This document shows, piece after piece, positions 1 through 10,116 of a stretch of DNA of 33,012 bases (positions are counted from its first letter, which is position 1; each line of letters starts with the position of its first letter). The stretch lies in contig QHOM01000017.1 of assembly GCA_003218785.1 (NCBI GenBank), positions 5,421 to 38,432 of the forward strand, in the 5' to 3' direction. The notes under the pieces are model-generated. The model did not search any database. It saw only the letters and a program-made list of their open reading frames with translations, and had not been told where the DNA came from. The DNA comes from Verrucomicrobiota bacterium (GTDB lineage Bacteria; Verrucomicrobiota; Verrucomicrobiia; Chthoniobacterales; UBA10450). The position numbers and the translations under genes are program-made.

Positions 1-1
1 A

Positions 2-1375
2 GACGGCAAAGTTTTCATTGACAAGATCAGCACGGATTCGCGCACGCTGAAACGCGGCGAATTATTTGTTGCTTTGCGTGGCGAAAATTTCGATGGCCAC
101 AATTTCGTTGAATCCGCCGCAAAATCCGGTGCAGCCGGGGCAGTCGTGGATTCCAATTGGAAGGGAAAAGTTCCAGAAAACTTCGCGCTGATCCGAGTGA
201 AAGATACGTTGCAGGCGTACCAAAAGCTCGCTGCCAACTACCGGAAGTCGCTGTCGCTCAAGGTGGTCGCGATTACTGGAAGCAATGGCAAGACAAGCAC
301 GAAAGATTTTGCCGCGGCGGTCCTAGCGCGCTGTTTTCGAGTCACAAGAACAGAGGGAAATTTCAACAATCATGTTGGCCTTCCTCGAACAATTTTGGAG
401 GCGACGTCGCAGGATGAAGTCGCTGTTTGGGAGGTCGGCATGAATCATCCCGGCGAAGTTGCGGCGTTGGCGAGGTTGGCCGCACCGGACGTCGCCATCA
501 TTACAAACATTGGTGTCGCGCATATCGAGTTCATGGGATCTCTCGAGACGATTGCAGCGGAGAAAGGCGCACTTGTGGAAGCCGTTGGCCCTCAGGGAAC
601 GGTCATTTTAAATGCGGATGATCCATTTACGAAGAGCATCATGTTGCGCGCACGCGCCAAAGTGATTTTCGCCGGCACGACTGCAGGGACGATCCGCGCC
701 GGCGAAATTAGTCAGAGTGGGAGCGGAACAGATTTTACAATCCTGGAGGGCGCTCATCGCTGCCGGGCGCAGTTGCCTGTGCCTGGTCTGCACATGGTCC
801 AAAACGCGCTGCTCGCAGTTGCCGCCGGTCGCGTCTTTGGTCTTTCCCTTGAGGATTGCGCCGCCGGTCTGATCGCCGCACCGCTGACAAAGGCGCGTTT
901 GCAGATCAAGGAAATTCATGGCGTGCAGTTTATCGACGACAGCTACAACGCAAATCCCGATTCTATGAAAGCGGCATTGCACACGTTGGTGGAACTGGAC
1001 GCCGATGGGAAACGCGTCGCCGTGCTCGGAGAAATGAGAGAACTTGGTTCCGAATCGGAACACGGCCATCGAGAAGTCGGTGAAACTGCGGCCGCGCTCG
1101 GGGTCGATCACTTGATAGCAATCGGAAGCGTGGCAGCCGCAATTGCAAGCGCGGCGGAACACGCCGGATTGCGAAACAGCAGAACGGTTAATTCGCCAAC
1201 TGAAGCCGCGGAAATTTTGGCTGAGATCGCAGAACCGGGTGACCTTGTGCTCATTAAAGGAAGCCGCGCCGCGCGAACGGAACGCGTGATGGAGGAATTC
1301 GGGAATCGCCGATCGGCAGCTTTGTCAAACGATCGCGAGAAGAGGAATCATTTCCGCGTAGAGACTTCGCCATGA
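2..1375 (+). CDS. murF: UDP-N-acetylmuramoyl-tripeptide--D-alanyl-D-alanine ligase MurF (5' partial, runs off window)
   Basis: Frame is open from base 2 (DGKVFIDKISTDSRTLKRGELFVALRGENFDGHNF...) upstream of the tracked ATG at 74; Mur ligase P-loop VAITGSNGKTSTKDF; NANPDSMKAAL; first gene of dcw order. Confidence 0.95.
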   Translation, partial: DGKVFIDKISTDSRTLKRGELFVALRGENFDGHNFVESAAKSGAAGAVVDSNWKGKVPENFALIRVKDTLQAYQKLAANYRKSLSLKVVAITGSNGKTSTKDFAAAVLARCFRVTRTEGNFNNHVGLPRTILEATSQDEVAVWEVGMNHPGEVAALARLAAPDVAIITNIGVAHIEFMGSLETIAAEKGALVEAVGPQGTVILNADDPFTKSIMLRARAKVIFAGTTAGTIRAGEISQSGSGTDFTILEGAHRCRAQLPVPGLHMVQNALLAVAAGRVFGLSLEDCAAGLIAAPLTKARLQIKEIHGVQFIDDSYNANPDSMKAALHTLVELDADGKRVAVLGEMRELGSESEHGHREVGETAAALGVDHLIAIGSVAAAIASAAEHAGLRNSRTVNSPTEAAEILAEIAEPGDLVLIKGSRAARTERVMEEFGNRRSAALSNDREKRNHFRVETSP

Positions 1376-2472
1376 TGTACTACGTCCATCGCCTGAGCGA
1401 TCACTTCATCGGCTTCAACGTTTTCTTTTATGTCACGTTCCGCGCCATTGGTGCCGCCGTGACGGCTTTCCTAGTCACGTTGGTTTTTGGAAATTTCATC
1501 ATTCGAAAACTGACCGCGCTGAAGCTGGGACAACCCATTCGCGCAGCGGCAGAAGTTCACGGTCTTGCCGAACTGCATGGCGGTAAACAAGGCACGCCAA
1601 CCATGGGGGGCGTGCTCCTCATCGGAGCGGTCTTTGTGTCGAGCTTCATCTGGGCTCGTCCGGGCAATCGGTTCGTTTGGCTCGCCTTGTTTAGCATGAT
1701 TTATCTCGGCGCGCTCGGCTTCGTCGATGATTACCTCAAGGTCACGAAGAAGAAGTCCGAAGGGATCAGCGGCCGGCTCAAACTCGTTTTTCAAATCGCC
1801 CTGGCGGCTATTGTCACGAGTGTTTTCCTCAGCAGTCCGTTGCTCGAGGTGCAGGCGCGTTCGCTCTACGTGCCGTTTATCAAAGCGCCTGTCATCGCTA
1901 ACATGAGCTGGTTTACTTTCGTTTTTTTTGCGCTCGTCATTGTAGGCTCATCGAACGCGGTCAACCTCACCGACGGGCTCGATGGCCTCGCGATTGGCTG
2001 CACGATCACCGTCGCGTTTGCATATGCGCTACTTTCTTATGCGGCGGGAAATTTCCGGATCGCGGAATATTTGCAGGTCCCATTTTACCCGTTTGCTGGA
2101 GAGCTGACTGTCGTCTGCTCTGCACTGGTCGGCGCGGGTCTCGGCTTTCTCTGGTTTAACTGTCACCCGGCCAAAGTTTTCATGGGGGACACTGGCTCGC
2201 TCGCCATCGGCGGCGTGATCGGCGTCGTCGCAATCTGCTGTAAACAGGAGGTGCTCTTAATCGTCGTGGGCGGCGTTTTCGTCATTGAAGCGGTCTCGGT
2301 GATTTTGCAGGTGATCAGTTTCAAAACGACGGGCAGGCGGATTTTCGTCATGTCCCCCCTTCATCACCATTTCGAACTGACTGGTTGGAAAGAAAACACC
2401 GTCATCGTTCGGTTTTGGATTCTCTCGATAATCTTCGCCTTGCTTGGCTTGGCGACACTGAAATTGAGGTAA
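1372..2472 (+). CDS. mraY: Phospho-N-acetylmuramoyl-pentapeptide-transferase MraY
   Basis: Multi-TM; GTPTMGGVLLIGA, NLTDGLDGLAIG, FMGDTGSLAIGG, HHHFELTGWKE motifs; ATGA overlap with murF. Confidence 0.97.
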   Translation: MMYYVHRLSDHFIGFNVFFYVTFRAIGAAVTAFLVTLVFGNFIIRKLTALKLGQPIRAAAEVHGLAELHGGKQGTPTMGGVLLIGAVFVSSFIWARPGNRFVWLALFSMIYLGALGFVDDYLKVTKKKSEGISGRLKLVFQIALAAIVTSVFLSSPLLEVQARSLYVPFIKAPVIANMSWFTFVFFALVIVGSSNAVNLTDGLDGLAIGCTITVAFAYALLSYAAGNFRIAEYLQVPFYPFAGELTVVCSALVGAGLGFLWFNCHPAKVFMGDTGSLAIGGVIGVVAICCKQEVLLIVVGGVFVIEAVSVILQVISFKTTGRRIFVMSPLHHHFELTGWKENTVIVRFWILSIIFALLGLATLKLR

Positions 2473-2474
2473 CG

Positions 2475-3800
2475 GTGCGCTACAAAAATCAAAATATCGC
2501 CGTTCTTGGTGCGGGCCTGAGCGGTAATTCTGCGGCATTCTTGCTTAAGTCGGAGGGCGCACACGTCACAGTGCTCGATAGCGCTGAGGAAAAAAATCTA
2601 CTCAAATCAACCATCGACAATCTCCGGGCACAAGCGGTTCGCGTGATTTGTGGGGCGGCCGCTGATGACGATTCGTCTGCTTACCAGATGGCTGTTCTAA
2701 GTCCGGGCGTCGATCCTGCCTCTCGGCTCGCGCGCAATTTTTCCTCGCGCCAGATCGACATGATCGGCGAACTCGAACTCGGTTGGCAGTCTTGTGAAAC
2801 TCCAGTCCTCGCTGTTACTGGCACGAACGGCAAAACGACGACGACCGAATTGCTTGCTCAGATGTTGAACCTCTGCGGCCAGCGAACAATCGCTTGCGGC
2901 AACATCGGCAAACCGCTCTCCGAAGTTGCACGGGAAAAGAGACCATTCGATGTGCTGACGCTCGAGGTCAGCTCGTTTCAACTGGAAGCTATCCGCAGCT
3001 TTCGCCCATCGATCAGTCTCTGGCTTAACTTCGCGCCCGATCATCTCGATCGTTATCGCTCCGTGGCCGATTATCGCGCGGCTAAGCTGCGCATTTTCGA
3101 AAATCAAACCGCCGCCGATGTTGCAGTTGTTAATGCGATTGAAAAAGTGCCCGGGATTCGCGCCCGCACCATCACGTTTAGTGCTTATGTTGATCAAGCG
3201 GACTTTCGTCTCTCCGAAGGGGCGATCGTTTATCGAAACGAGGCCGTTCTGCGGTTGTCCGACACGAAACTGCGTGGCTTGCATAACATCGAGAACTTGA
3301 TGGCAACGCTCGCTGCAGGGATGGCGCGAGGGTTGTCATTTCGGGAGATGGTGCCGCCGCTTTGCGCTTATGAGCCGCGTCCGCATCGGTGCGAATTCGT
3401 GCGCGAAGTCGGCGGCGTCGGCTACGTGAACGATTCCAAGGCGACCAATCTCGACGCAATGGAGAAGGCGTTGCGCGCGCAGAGCAAACCGGTCGTCCTC
3501 ATCGCGGGTGGCAAGGACAAGGGTTTCACTTTCGATCCGCTTCGAGTCCTCGTGAAAGAGAAAGTTAGATCGACAATCTTAATCGGCGAAATGGCCGAGA
3601 GCATCAGGCGCTCCTGGAACGGCATGGTCACATCGGAAATCGCGAACTCGCTCGCGGATGCAGTCGAGCGCGCGCATGCCATCGCCAAACCAGGCGAGGT
3701 CGTCCTTTTTTCCCCGGGCACATCGTCTTTCGACATGTTTAAAAGCTACGCCGATCGCGGCGATCAATTTCGCGCGCTGGTGCGAGCTCTCCCCAAATGA
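2475..3800 (+). CDS. murD: UDP-N-acetylmuramoylalanine--D-glutamate ligase MurD (likely GTG start at 2475 rather than 2385)
   Basis: NIAVLGAGLSGNSAAFLL N-terminus, VTGTNGKTTTTELL P-loop, NDSKATNLDAMEKAL; upstream part of the ORF overlaps mraY. Confidence 0.95.
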   Translation: MRYKNQNIAVLGAGLSGNSAAFLLKSEGAHVTVLDSAEEKNLLKSTIDNLRAQAVRVICGAAADDDSSAYQMAVLSPGVDPASRLARNFSSRQIDMIGELELGWQSCETPVLAVTGTNGKTTTTELLAQMLNLCGQRTIACGNIGKPLSEVAREKRPFDVLTLEVSSFQLEAIRSFRPSISLWLNFAPDHLDRYRSVADYRAAKLRIFENQTAADVAVVNAIEKVPGIRARTITFSAYVDQADFRLSEGAIVYRNEAVLRLSDTKLRGLHNIENLMATLAAGMARGLSFREMVPPLCAYEPRPHRCEFVREVGGVGYVNDSKATNLDAMEKALRAQSKPVVLIAGGKDKGFTFDPLRVLVKEKVRSTILIGEMAESIRRSWNGMVTSEIANSLADAVERAHAIAKPGEVVLFSPGTSSFDMFKSYADRGDQFRALVRALPK

Positions 3801-4405
3801 AAGTGAAAATCCCCAAGCTTCTTAGACGCAAAAAACTTCGGGCTGCAACTGCGCGCCGTTCCGTCGGCGCATCTGCCGAAATGAATTACGAGGAGATGTC
3901 GGAGCCGAACATGAAGCTGTCTCGGGCATTGCTGATTGTTTTACTCCTTCACGTGGTTGCGGTCTCCGGAATCATCGCTTTCAACGCGATTAAGGCGCGA
4001 CAGAGCTCGTTTGTACCGGCAGCCCTGCAAAATTCGGAAAATAATCCCACCATCACCATTGGATCGGCAATTAGCTCCGATGCTTCGAATCCGCGATCGG
4101 AGTTCGCGCAAAAGGAAAACGTGCCGCGTGATGAGGCGAAAACGTTCCGTTCGGTTTCGAAACCGCCTGCGAAAGACGAGCACGTGAAATCAACCGACAA
4201 CGGGAACTTGCCCGCACCTTCGGGGAAAGTTTACACGGTAGTCAAAGGTGATAACCCAGTTACGATCGCAAAAAAACTAAAGGTCCCTTACGACGATCTG
4301 ATCGCGCTCAACCACATCGAGGACCCGCGCAAATTGCAGATCGGCCAAAAGCTTTTGATCCCGAAATCAACGAAATCAACGAGAAGGAAAAAATCTCACG
4401 AATGA
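3797..4405 (+). CDS. Membrane-anchored LysM-domain protein in dcw cluster
   Basis: Single N-terminal TM (LSRALLIVLLLHVVAVSGIIAF), low-complexity linker, C-terminal LysM (VYTVVKGDNPVTIAKKLKVPYDDLIALNHIEDPRKLQIGQKLLIP); ATGA overlap with murD. Confidence 0.85.
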   Translation: MKVKIPKLLRRKKLRAATARRSVGASAEMNYEEMSEPNMKLSRALLIVLLLHVVAVSGIIAFNAIKARQSSFVPAALQNSENNPTITIGSAISSDASNPRSEFAQKENVPRDEAKTFRSVSKPPAKDEHVKSTDNGNLPAPSGKVYTVVKGDNPVTIAKKLKVPYDDLIALNHIEDPRKLQIGQKLLIPKSTKSTRRKKSHE

Positions 4406-4522
4406 GTTCTGACGCGAAGTTCTGGGGAGCGCACAAGTCTGGCGTGTTAGTTTCGGTGTCTCGCCGCAAGAATCTTTCGCTGTGCTACGCTGTGCATTCC
4501 GCGTGGGTTTTTAGAAAAGTTC

Positions 4523-4569
4523 GCGATGGCGGGACTCCATCGCCAGCACGCGGGACGCGTGCACTACCC
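4523..4569. repeat. Paired hairpins of GTAG-footed repeat family (copy A)
   Basis: GCGATGG-cgggact-CCATCGC followed by CACGCG-gga-CGCGTG then cactaccc; on the - strand it begins GGGTAGTGCACGCG. Confidence 0.7.
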
Positions 4570-4600
4570 AGAACAACGAGCACGCCGCTGCATAATAATC

Positions 4601-5743
4601 ATGCATCGTAAAAGCGCCTATATTCTTTTCCTTGCGGTGCTGGCACTGCTCGTCATCGGCATTGTCATGCTTTTCAGTACGAGCGCATTTGCCCGCGACA
4701 GTCATGGCGATGTTTATTTTTTTATAAAACGACAGGCGGCTTGGTTCGGGATCGGACTTGTCCTTTGCACCTTTGCTGCGCTGATCGACTATCACTTCTG
4801 GCAACGGACTTGGTGGCTTTGGTTTGCGCTCGCGCTTGTCGCTTTGTCGCTTTGCTATTTCCCGCACATAGGGATGCGCATTAACGGTTCGCGCCGTTGG
4901 GTCGGACTCGGACCAGTTACGTTTCAGCCCTCCGAGCTGGGAAAGCTCGCCGCAATCTTTTTCCTCGCCGCTTGGTTTACGCGGTACGAAAAAGCGGATG
5001 GCAATGTGCTCTTCGGATTGGTCCTTCCTCTTGCAATCATCAGTTTGCTGGCTGGACTTGTTCTAGGTGAAGTCGATCTTGGGACGACGGCCTTGCTCGG
5101 AACAACGGCGTTTGTCGTAATGTTCGTCGCTGGAGCAAACCCCCTATGGCTTGGAATTGTATCATTGGCTGGCCTCGGCGCTATTCTCTTCGTTGCTACC
5201 CAAATCTCGGAACGGATGGGACGGCTCTCGGCCTTTCTTCATCCGCAAGATTTCAAGGAAGATGCTGGCTTGCAGCAGATGCAGGCCTTGATCGCGTGGG
5301 GCAGCGGCGGAATGGAAGGCCTTGGCCTGGGCAATGGTCGCCAGAAGATGCTTTATTTGCCTTACGCGCACACCGATTTCATTTTTCCGATCATCGGCGA
5401 AGAGCTCGGTCTGCGGGTCAGTCTGCTCGTGGTCTTTTTATTCGTGGTCATCATTGCCTGCGGGATCATGATCGCGCTCCACGCCAAAGACCGCTTCGGC
5501 TTGCTCCTCGGCTGCGGCGTTGTTTCGCTCCTGGCTCTGCAAGCCGCCGTGAACATCGGCGTGACTACATCGCTCTTGCCGAACAAAGGGCTGCCGCTGC
5601 CTTTTATTAGTTATGGAGGCTCGAATCTTGTCGCTTGTATGTTCGGGATCGGTTTGTTGTTGAATATTTATCGGCAGGGCATTCTTGAACCAGCGCATAA
5701 GAAACGCGCGACCATACATGTGCGGATGACGCCGCGAATTTAG
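4601..5743 (+). CDS. ftsW: Cell division lipid II polymerase FtsW (SEDS family)
   Basis: Start MHRKSAYILFLAVLALLVIGIVMLFSTSAF; RWVGLGPVTFQPSELGKLA, TDFIFPIIGEELG, GLPLPFISYGGSNL. Tracked start at 4526 reads through repeat A and is probably wrong. Confidence 0.95.
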   Translation: MHRKSAYILFLAVLALLVIGIVMLFSTSAFARDSHGDVYFFIKRQAAWFGIGLVLCTFAALIDYHFWQRTWWLWFALALVALSLCYFPHIGMRINGSRRWVGLGPVTFQPSELGKLAAIFFLAAWFTRYEKADGNVLFGLVLPLAIISLLAGLVLGEVDLGTTALLGTTAFVVMFVAGANPLWLGIVSLAGLGAILFVATQISERMGRLSAFLHPQDFKEDAGLQQMQALIAWGSGGMEGLGLGNGRQKMLYLPYAHTDFIFPIIGEELGLRVSLLVVFLFVVIIACGIMIALHAKDRFGLLLGCGVVSLLALQAAVNIGVTTSLLPNKGLPLPFISYGGSNLVACMFGIGLLLNIYRQGILEPAHKKRATIHVRMTPRI

Positions 5744-5745
5744 AT

Positions 5746-6900
5746 GTGACTGATGAGTTCTATAAGGCTTATGGGTCAGCCGAAGATCGAAAACTAACTC
5801 TTATGAATGCAGTAATTGCATGCGGAGGGACCGGTGGACATCTTTTTCCCGGCATCGCCGTGGCTGAAGTGCTGCGCGATCGCGGGCACGAAGTCATGTT
5901 GCTGGTCTCCGAAAAGGAAATTGACGCACTCGCACTTTCCGGCCGCGCAAGTTTTCGGTTCGAAAAATTGCCGACCGTAGGACTGCCTTCGCCATTTTCG
6001 CCGGCGATTCTCGGATTCGTTCGCCGTTTCTACGAAAGCCTGTCGCTTTGTCGATCTATCTACCGCAATTTCAAACCCCAGGTGGTCCTCGGTATGGGCG
6101 GCTTCACTTCCACGGCGCCGGTGTTGGCCGGACGGATGCGCGGCGTTACCACCTTTATTCACGAATCGAACGCCGTCCCAGGAAAAGCGAATCGATTGAC
6201 CGCACGTATGGTGCGCGCCGTCATGCTCGGCTTCAAGGAATGCGCGCCCTTCTTTCCAAAAGCGCGCACGGAATTTACCGGCACGCCGATCCGAACCGAA
6301 CTAAAACCTTTGGATCGACAGGTTGTGCGTCAAAAGTTCGGACTGCGTCACGATCTCACCACGCTGCTGGTGATGGGAGGTAGCCAGGGCGCGAGCGGGA
6401 TTAATCAAGCCATGATCAAATCGTTGCCATTTTTGCAAGGCGCCTCGCTGCAGGTGATTCATCTTTCCGGCGCGCGGGATGAGCGTCTCGTTGCCGATAA
6501 TTATCGCCGCGAAAATGTCCCTGCTTATGTTGCCGCCTTTTATCATCGAATGGAGGAAGTTTATAGCGCTGCCGATCTCCTCGTTGCACGATCCGGCGCG
6601 GCGAGCCTCGCCGAATTCGCCGCGTTTTCATTGCCGAGCATTTTGATTCCGTTTCCCTATGCCACCGACGATCATCAAACGCGCAACGCAGAAATTTATG
6701 CGCGTGCTCAGGCAGCGATTCTCCTCAAGGAATCGGAGCTCTCCGGTGAATTGCTCGCACGCAAGATTCGAGAGTTAATCGAGAATCCCGAGCAAATTCA
6801 ACGAATGGCTGCGAATTGTTCGCGTCTCGCACCGACAGATGCGGCCGGACGCGTGGTCACGACCATGGAAAAATATACGACTCATGAAGCTCGTCTCTGA
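5746..6900 (+). CDS. murG: UDP-N-acetylglucosamine--undecaprenyl-PP-MurNAc-pentapeptide transferase MurG (start 5746 GTG or 5803 ATG)
   Basis: MNAVIACGGTGGHLFPGIAVAE, GGFTSTAPVLAG, HESNAVPGKANR, ARSGAASLAEFAAF. Confidence 0.95.
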   Translation: MTDEFYKAYGSAEDRKLTLMNAVIACGGTGGHLFPGIAVAEVLRDRGHEVMLLVSEKEIDALALSGRASFRFEKLPTVGLPSPFSPAILGFVRRFYESLSLCRSIYRNFKPQVVLGMGGFTSTAPVLAGRMRGVTTFIHESNAVPGKANRLTARMVRAVMLGFKECAPFFPKARTEFTGTPIRTELKPLDRQVVRQKFGLRHDLTTLLVMGGSQGASGINQAMIKSLPFLQGASLQVIHLSGARDERLVADNYRRENVPAYVAAFYHRMEEVYSAADLLVARSGAASLAEFAAFSLPSILIPFPYATDDHQTRNAEIYARAQAAILLKESELSGELLARKIRELIENPEQIQRMAANCSRLAPTDAAGRVVTTMEKYTTHEARL

Positions 6901-9181
6901 GGTCGATCTGCCAAAATTGCTGACGGGTGAGCGACATAGGATTCATCTCATCGGCGTGGCCGGGAGCGGCATGAGCGGGATCGCTGCTCTTTTGCTCGAG
7001 CTTGGGCACAATGTCAGCGGCTCAGACAAAGTAAGCACGCTCGAGACGGATCGATTGCAACGCTTAGGTCTGCGTTTCTTTCCACAGCATCGCGCGGAGG
7101 ATGCCAGCGACGCCGATCTGATCGTGGTTTCCTCTGCGATCAAGATCGATAATCCGATTCTGGTGAGCGCGCGAGATTCGAGCAAGCCGGTCGTGCGCCG
7201 CGCTGAAGCCCTCGCAGCGGTCATGCGCGGCAAGCGCGGCGTTGTCATCGCCGGGATGCACGGCAAAACAACAACCTCAGCGATGACGGCGCACGTTTTG
7301 CGCGAAGGCGGGTTGCATCCATCGCATTACGTCGGGGCCGAGATTCCGATTCTTGGGACGAACGCGCACTGGGATTCACGCGGCGAATATTTCGTGGCGG
7401 AAGGAGACGAAAGCGATGGGACCCTGCGCTGTTTTCATCCCGAGCACTGCCTAATTCTAAATATTGAGGAAGAGCATCTCGATTTTCATGTCGATCTCGA
7501 GGCGATCGAAAAAGTTTTTGCGCAGCTTATCGAGCAAACCAGCGAAACGGTTTTTTACAACGTCGATGATGCGAACACGGCGCGATTGTGCGCAAAACAC
7601 AAGGGAGCGATCTCGTTCGGGTTCTTCGAAAAGGCGGATTATCGCGGCGCCGATGTCGAGCTGCGGGATTTCGCTTCGGTCTTTTGCGTTTATCGGCGCG
7701 GGCAGCAACTGGGCGAAGCGATTCTGAATGTTCCCGGGCAGCACAACGTCCAGAATGCTGTTGGTGTGATTGCCCTCGCCACCGAGCTTGGAATTCCGTT
7801 TGAAAAAATTGCGGCTTCGCTGCGCAAGTTCGAGCACGCGCGCCGCCGCTTCGAAATCAAGTATCAGAGCGATCGTTTTTTGCTTGTTGACGACTATGCC
7901 CATCACCCCACCGAGATCCGCGCGACGTTGAAAGCCGCGAAATCGACCGGTCGCAAACGTGTGCTGACCATGTTTCAAGCCCATCGCTATTCGCGCACCA
8001 AAGCGCTGCGCAAAGAATTTGGTCGCGCCTTCGATGACGCCGACCGTGTGGTCGTGACCGACGTTTATCCCGCCAATGAGGCGCCGATTCCTGGAATCAG
8101 CGGTAAAACGATAGCGGATGAAATCGCGACGCATGGTCATCGCGGCGTCAGTTATCAGCCGCGTTTGGAGTGGGTTCATCGCGATGTCGGCAATATGCTG
8201 GACTTCGGCGATCTCGTTTTGAGCCTGGGTGCGGGCAACATTCATGAACAATTGTCCGTGTTGGCCGCCGATCTCGTGATTGCCGAGAGATTAATAGGAA
8301 TCGTTGGTGAGGAAGCCGATGTCCGGCTCTACGAGCCGCTCTCGAAACACACCACTTTGCGCGTGGGCGGCCCAGCGCAATTTTGGGTGGAGCCGCGTAA
8401 CGAGAACGCATTTGCGGAACTGATTCGCTCTTGCCGGCGCGAAAGTCTCCCGCTTTTCGTCATCGGGCGTGGCTCAAATTTGCTCGTCCGCGATGGTGGC
8501 ATTCGTGGTGTTGTGGTCCATCCCCGTGGTGGCGACTTCGACAGGATCGAGGTAAATGGCAACGAGATCATCGCGGGCGTCGGCGCAAAATTAAAAGAGG
8601 TCGCCTATGCAGGTAAGGCGGCCGGCCTCGGTGGGCTGGAGTGGATGGAGGGAATTCCGGGTGCAGTCGGCGGCGGCCTGCGCATGAACGCTGGAGCGAT
8701 GGGGGCGCAAACGTTTGAAAACATCGTGCGCGTTCGTTATCTCGATGCAAATGGCGAGGCGCATACAAAAACATGCGATGAGCTGGAAGTGCATTATCGA
8801 AATTTCCCATTGCTCGAGAATAATTTTGCGGTCTCGGCAGTCTTTCGCGGGCAACCCGCGCCAACTGAAGAAATCGTCCGCAAGTTGGAGGCTTCTCAGG
8901 AGAAGCGCCGTACTTCGCAGCCGGCGGCCAAGAGCGCAGGGTGCATTTTCAAAAATCCCAATTCGTGCCCGGCAGGAAAACTGGTTGATGAATTGGGATT
9001 AAAAAATTCGCGCGTCGGAAAAGCACGAGTGTCGGAGGTGCACGGCAATTTCATCGTTAATGACGGCGGCGCGACCGCAGCGGACATGATCGAGTTGATA
9101 GAGAGGATTAAAAGCGTGGCGCGTGCGAAGCGCGGGATCGAATTGGAAACGGAAGTGCAAGTCGTGGGAGAGATGGCGTGA
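6884..9181 (+). CDS. murC-murB: MurC-MurB fusion: UDP-N-acetylmuramate--L-alanine ligase (N-term) + UDP-N-acetylenolpyruvoylglucosamine reductase (C-term)
   Basis: MurC: HLIGVAGSGMSGIAALLLELGHNVSGSD, GMHGKTTTSAM, DDYAHHPTEI; MurB from ~8297: LSKHTTLRVGGPAQFWVEP, GRGSNLLVRDGGIRGVV, GIPGAVGGGLRMNAGAMG, AAKSAGCIFKNP. One continuous frame; start MKLVSEVDLPKLL at 6884. Confidence 0.94.
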   Translation: MKLVSEVDLPKLLTGERHRIHLIGVAGSGMSGIAALLLELGHNVSGSDKVSTLETDRLQRLGLRFFPQHRAEDASDADLIVVSSAIKIDNPILVSARDSSKPVVRRAEALAAVMRGKRGVVIAGMHGKTTTSAMTAHVLREGGLHPSHYVGAEIPILGTNAHWDSRGEYFVAEGDESDGTLRCFHPEHCLILNIEEEHLDFHVDLEAIEKVFAQLIEQTSETVFYNVDDANTARLCAKHKGAISFGFFEKADYRGADVELRDFASVFCVYRRGQQLGEAILNVPGQHNVQNAVGVIALATELGIPFEKIAASLRKFEHARRRFEIKYQSDRFLLVDDYAHHPTEIRATLKAAKSTGRKRVLTMFQAHRYSRTKALRKEFGRAFDDADRVVVTDVYPANEAPIPGISGKTIADEIATHGHRGVSYQPRLEWVHRDVGNMLDFGDLVLSLGAGNIHEQLSVLAADLVIAERLIGIVGEEADVRLYEPLSKHTTLRVGGPAQFWVEPRNENAFAELIRSCRRESLPLFVIGRGSNLLVRDGGIRGVVVHPRGGDFDRIEVNGNEIIAGVGAKLKEVAYAGKAAGLGGLEWMEGIPGAVGGGLRMNAGAMGAQTFENIVRVRYLDANGEAHTKTCDELEVHYRNFPLLENNFAVSAVFRGQPAPTEEIVRKLEASQEKRRTSQPAAKSAGCIFKNPNSCPAGKLVDELGLKNSRVGKARVSEVHGNFIVNDGGATAADMIELIERIKSVARAKRGIELETEVQVVGEMA

Positions 9182-10116
9182 AACGGAAGAGGACCATTCC
9201 AAAAAAAATTGCGGTGCTCATGGGCGGGCCAGGTAGCGAGCGCGACGTTTCGCTGGCGACCGGCCGCGGAATCTCAAAAGCGTTGCGCTCGCTCGGCGCG
9301 GATGTCGTCGAGGTCGATGTAAGGGACGCGAAGTTTGAACTGCCGGACGATGTGGACCTTGCGTTCATTGCGCTGCACGGAACTTTTGGCGAAGACGGCC
9401 AGGTGCAGCGAATTCTGGAAGCGCGCGGTGTTGTTTATACCGGCGAAGGAGTTGAAGAGAGCAGGCTGGCTTTCGATAAAATTCGATCGAAGGAGAAATT
9501 CCGCGAGCACCAGGTGATCACTCCGGAATGGGAAACCATCGGAGCGCATCAGCGTCCTCGCATGCAACTGCCTATTGTAGTTAAGGCGCCGCGACAAGGG
9601 TCCACCGTCGGCGTTCACATCGTAAAAAAGGCGGAGGACCTCGAGTCGGCAATTGCCGATGCTGCCGAGTATGACCGCGAATTGTTGATAGAAAGATTTG
9701 TGCCGGGCCGGGAATTGACGATTGGTATTCTCGGTGACCAGGTCTTGCCCATTCTCGAGATAATTCCGAAGGGCGGCTTTTACGATTTCACGAATAAGTA
9801 TCCATTCTTAAATCCCAAGGCCGGCGGCGGAGCACAACATGTTTGCCCGGCGAAGATCGGCCCTGGCAAGACAAAAGAGATTCAAGACTTGGCATTGCGC
9901 GCATATCGCGCTCTGGGCTTGGAAGTGTATTCGCGCGTCGATGCGATTTTATCGGAAACCGGCCAGCCGTTTGTGCTGGAGATCAACACGATTCCCGGAA
10001 TGACAGAGGCGAGTCTGTTGCCCGAAGCCGCCGCGGCCGCCGGGATCAGCTACGTCGATCTTTGTGCGCGCATCATCGCGCTTTCCCGCGCCAGAACAGA
10101 GGGGACCCGGAAATGA
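9178..10116 (+). CDS. ddl: D-alanine--D-alanine ligase
   Basis: KKIAVLMGGPGSERDVSLATG, ALHGTFGEDGQVQ, ATP-grasp core, FVLEINTIPGMTEASLLPEAAAAAGISY. Confidence 0.95.
   Translation: MKRKRTIPKKIAVLMGGPGSERDVSLATGRGISKALRSLGADVVEVDVRDAKFELPDDVDLAFIALHGTFGEDGQVQRILEARGVVYTGEGVEESRLAFDKIRSKEKFREHQVITPEWETIGAHQRPRMQLPIVVKAPRQGSTVGVHIVKKAEDLESAIADAAEYDRELLIERFVPGRELTIGILGDQVLPILEIIPKGGFYDFTNKYPFLNPKAGGGAQHVCPAKIGPGKTKEIQDLALRAYRALGLEVYSRVDAILSETGQPFVLEINTIPGMTEASLLPEAAAAAGISYVDLCARIIALSRARTEGTRK

Noticed and set aside
4402-4611. 69-aa + strand ORF between the LysM gene and ftsW
   Set aside because: Runs through hairpin element A; its translation reflects the repeat and it overlaps the ftsW start.
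7457-8251. 264-aa - strand ORF
   Set aside because: Antisense to the MurC domain with no recognisable motifs.
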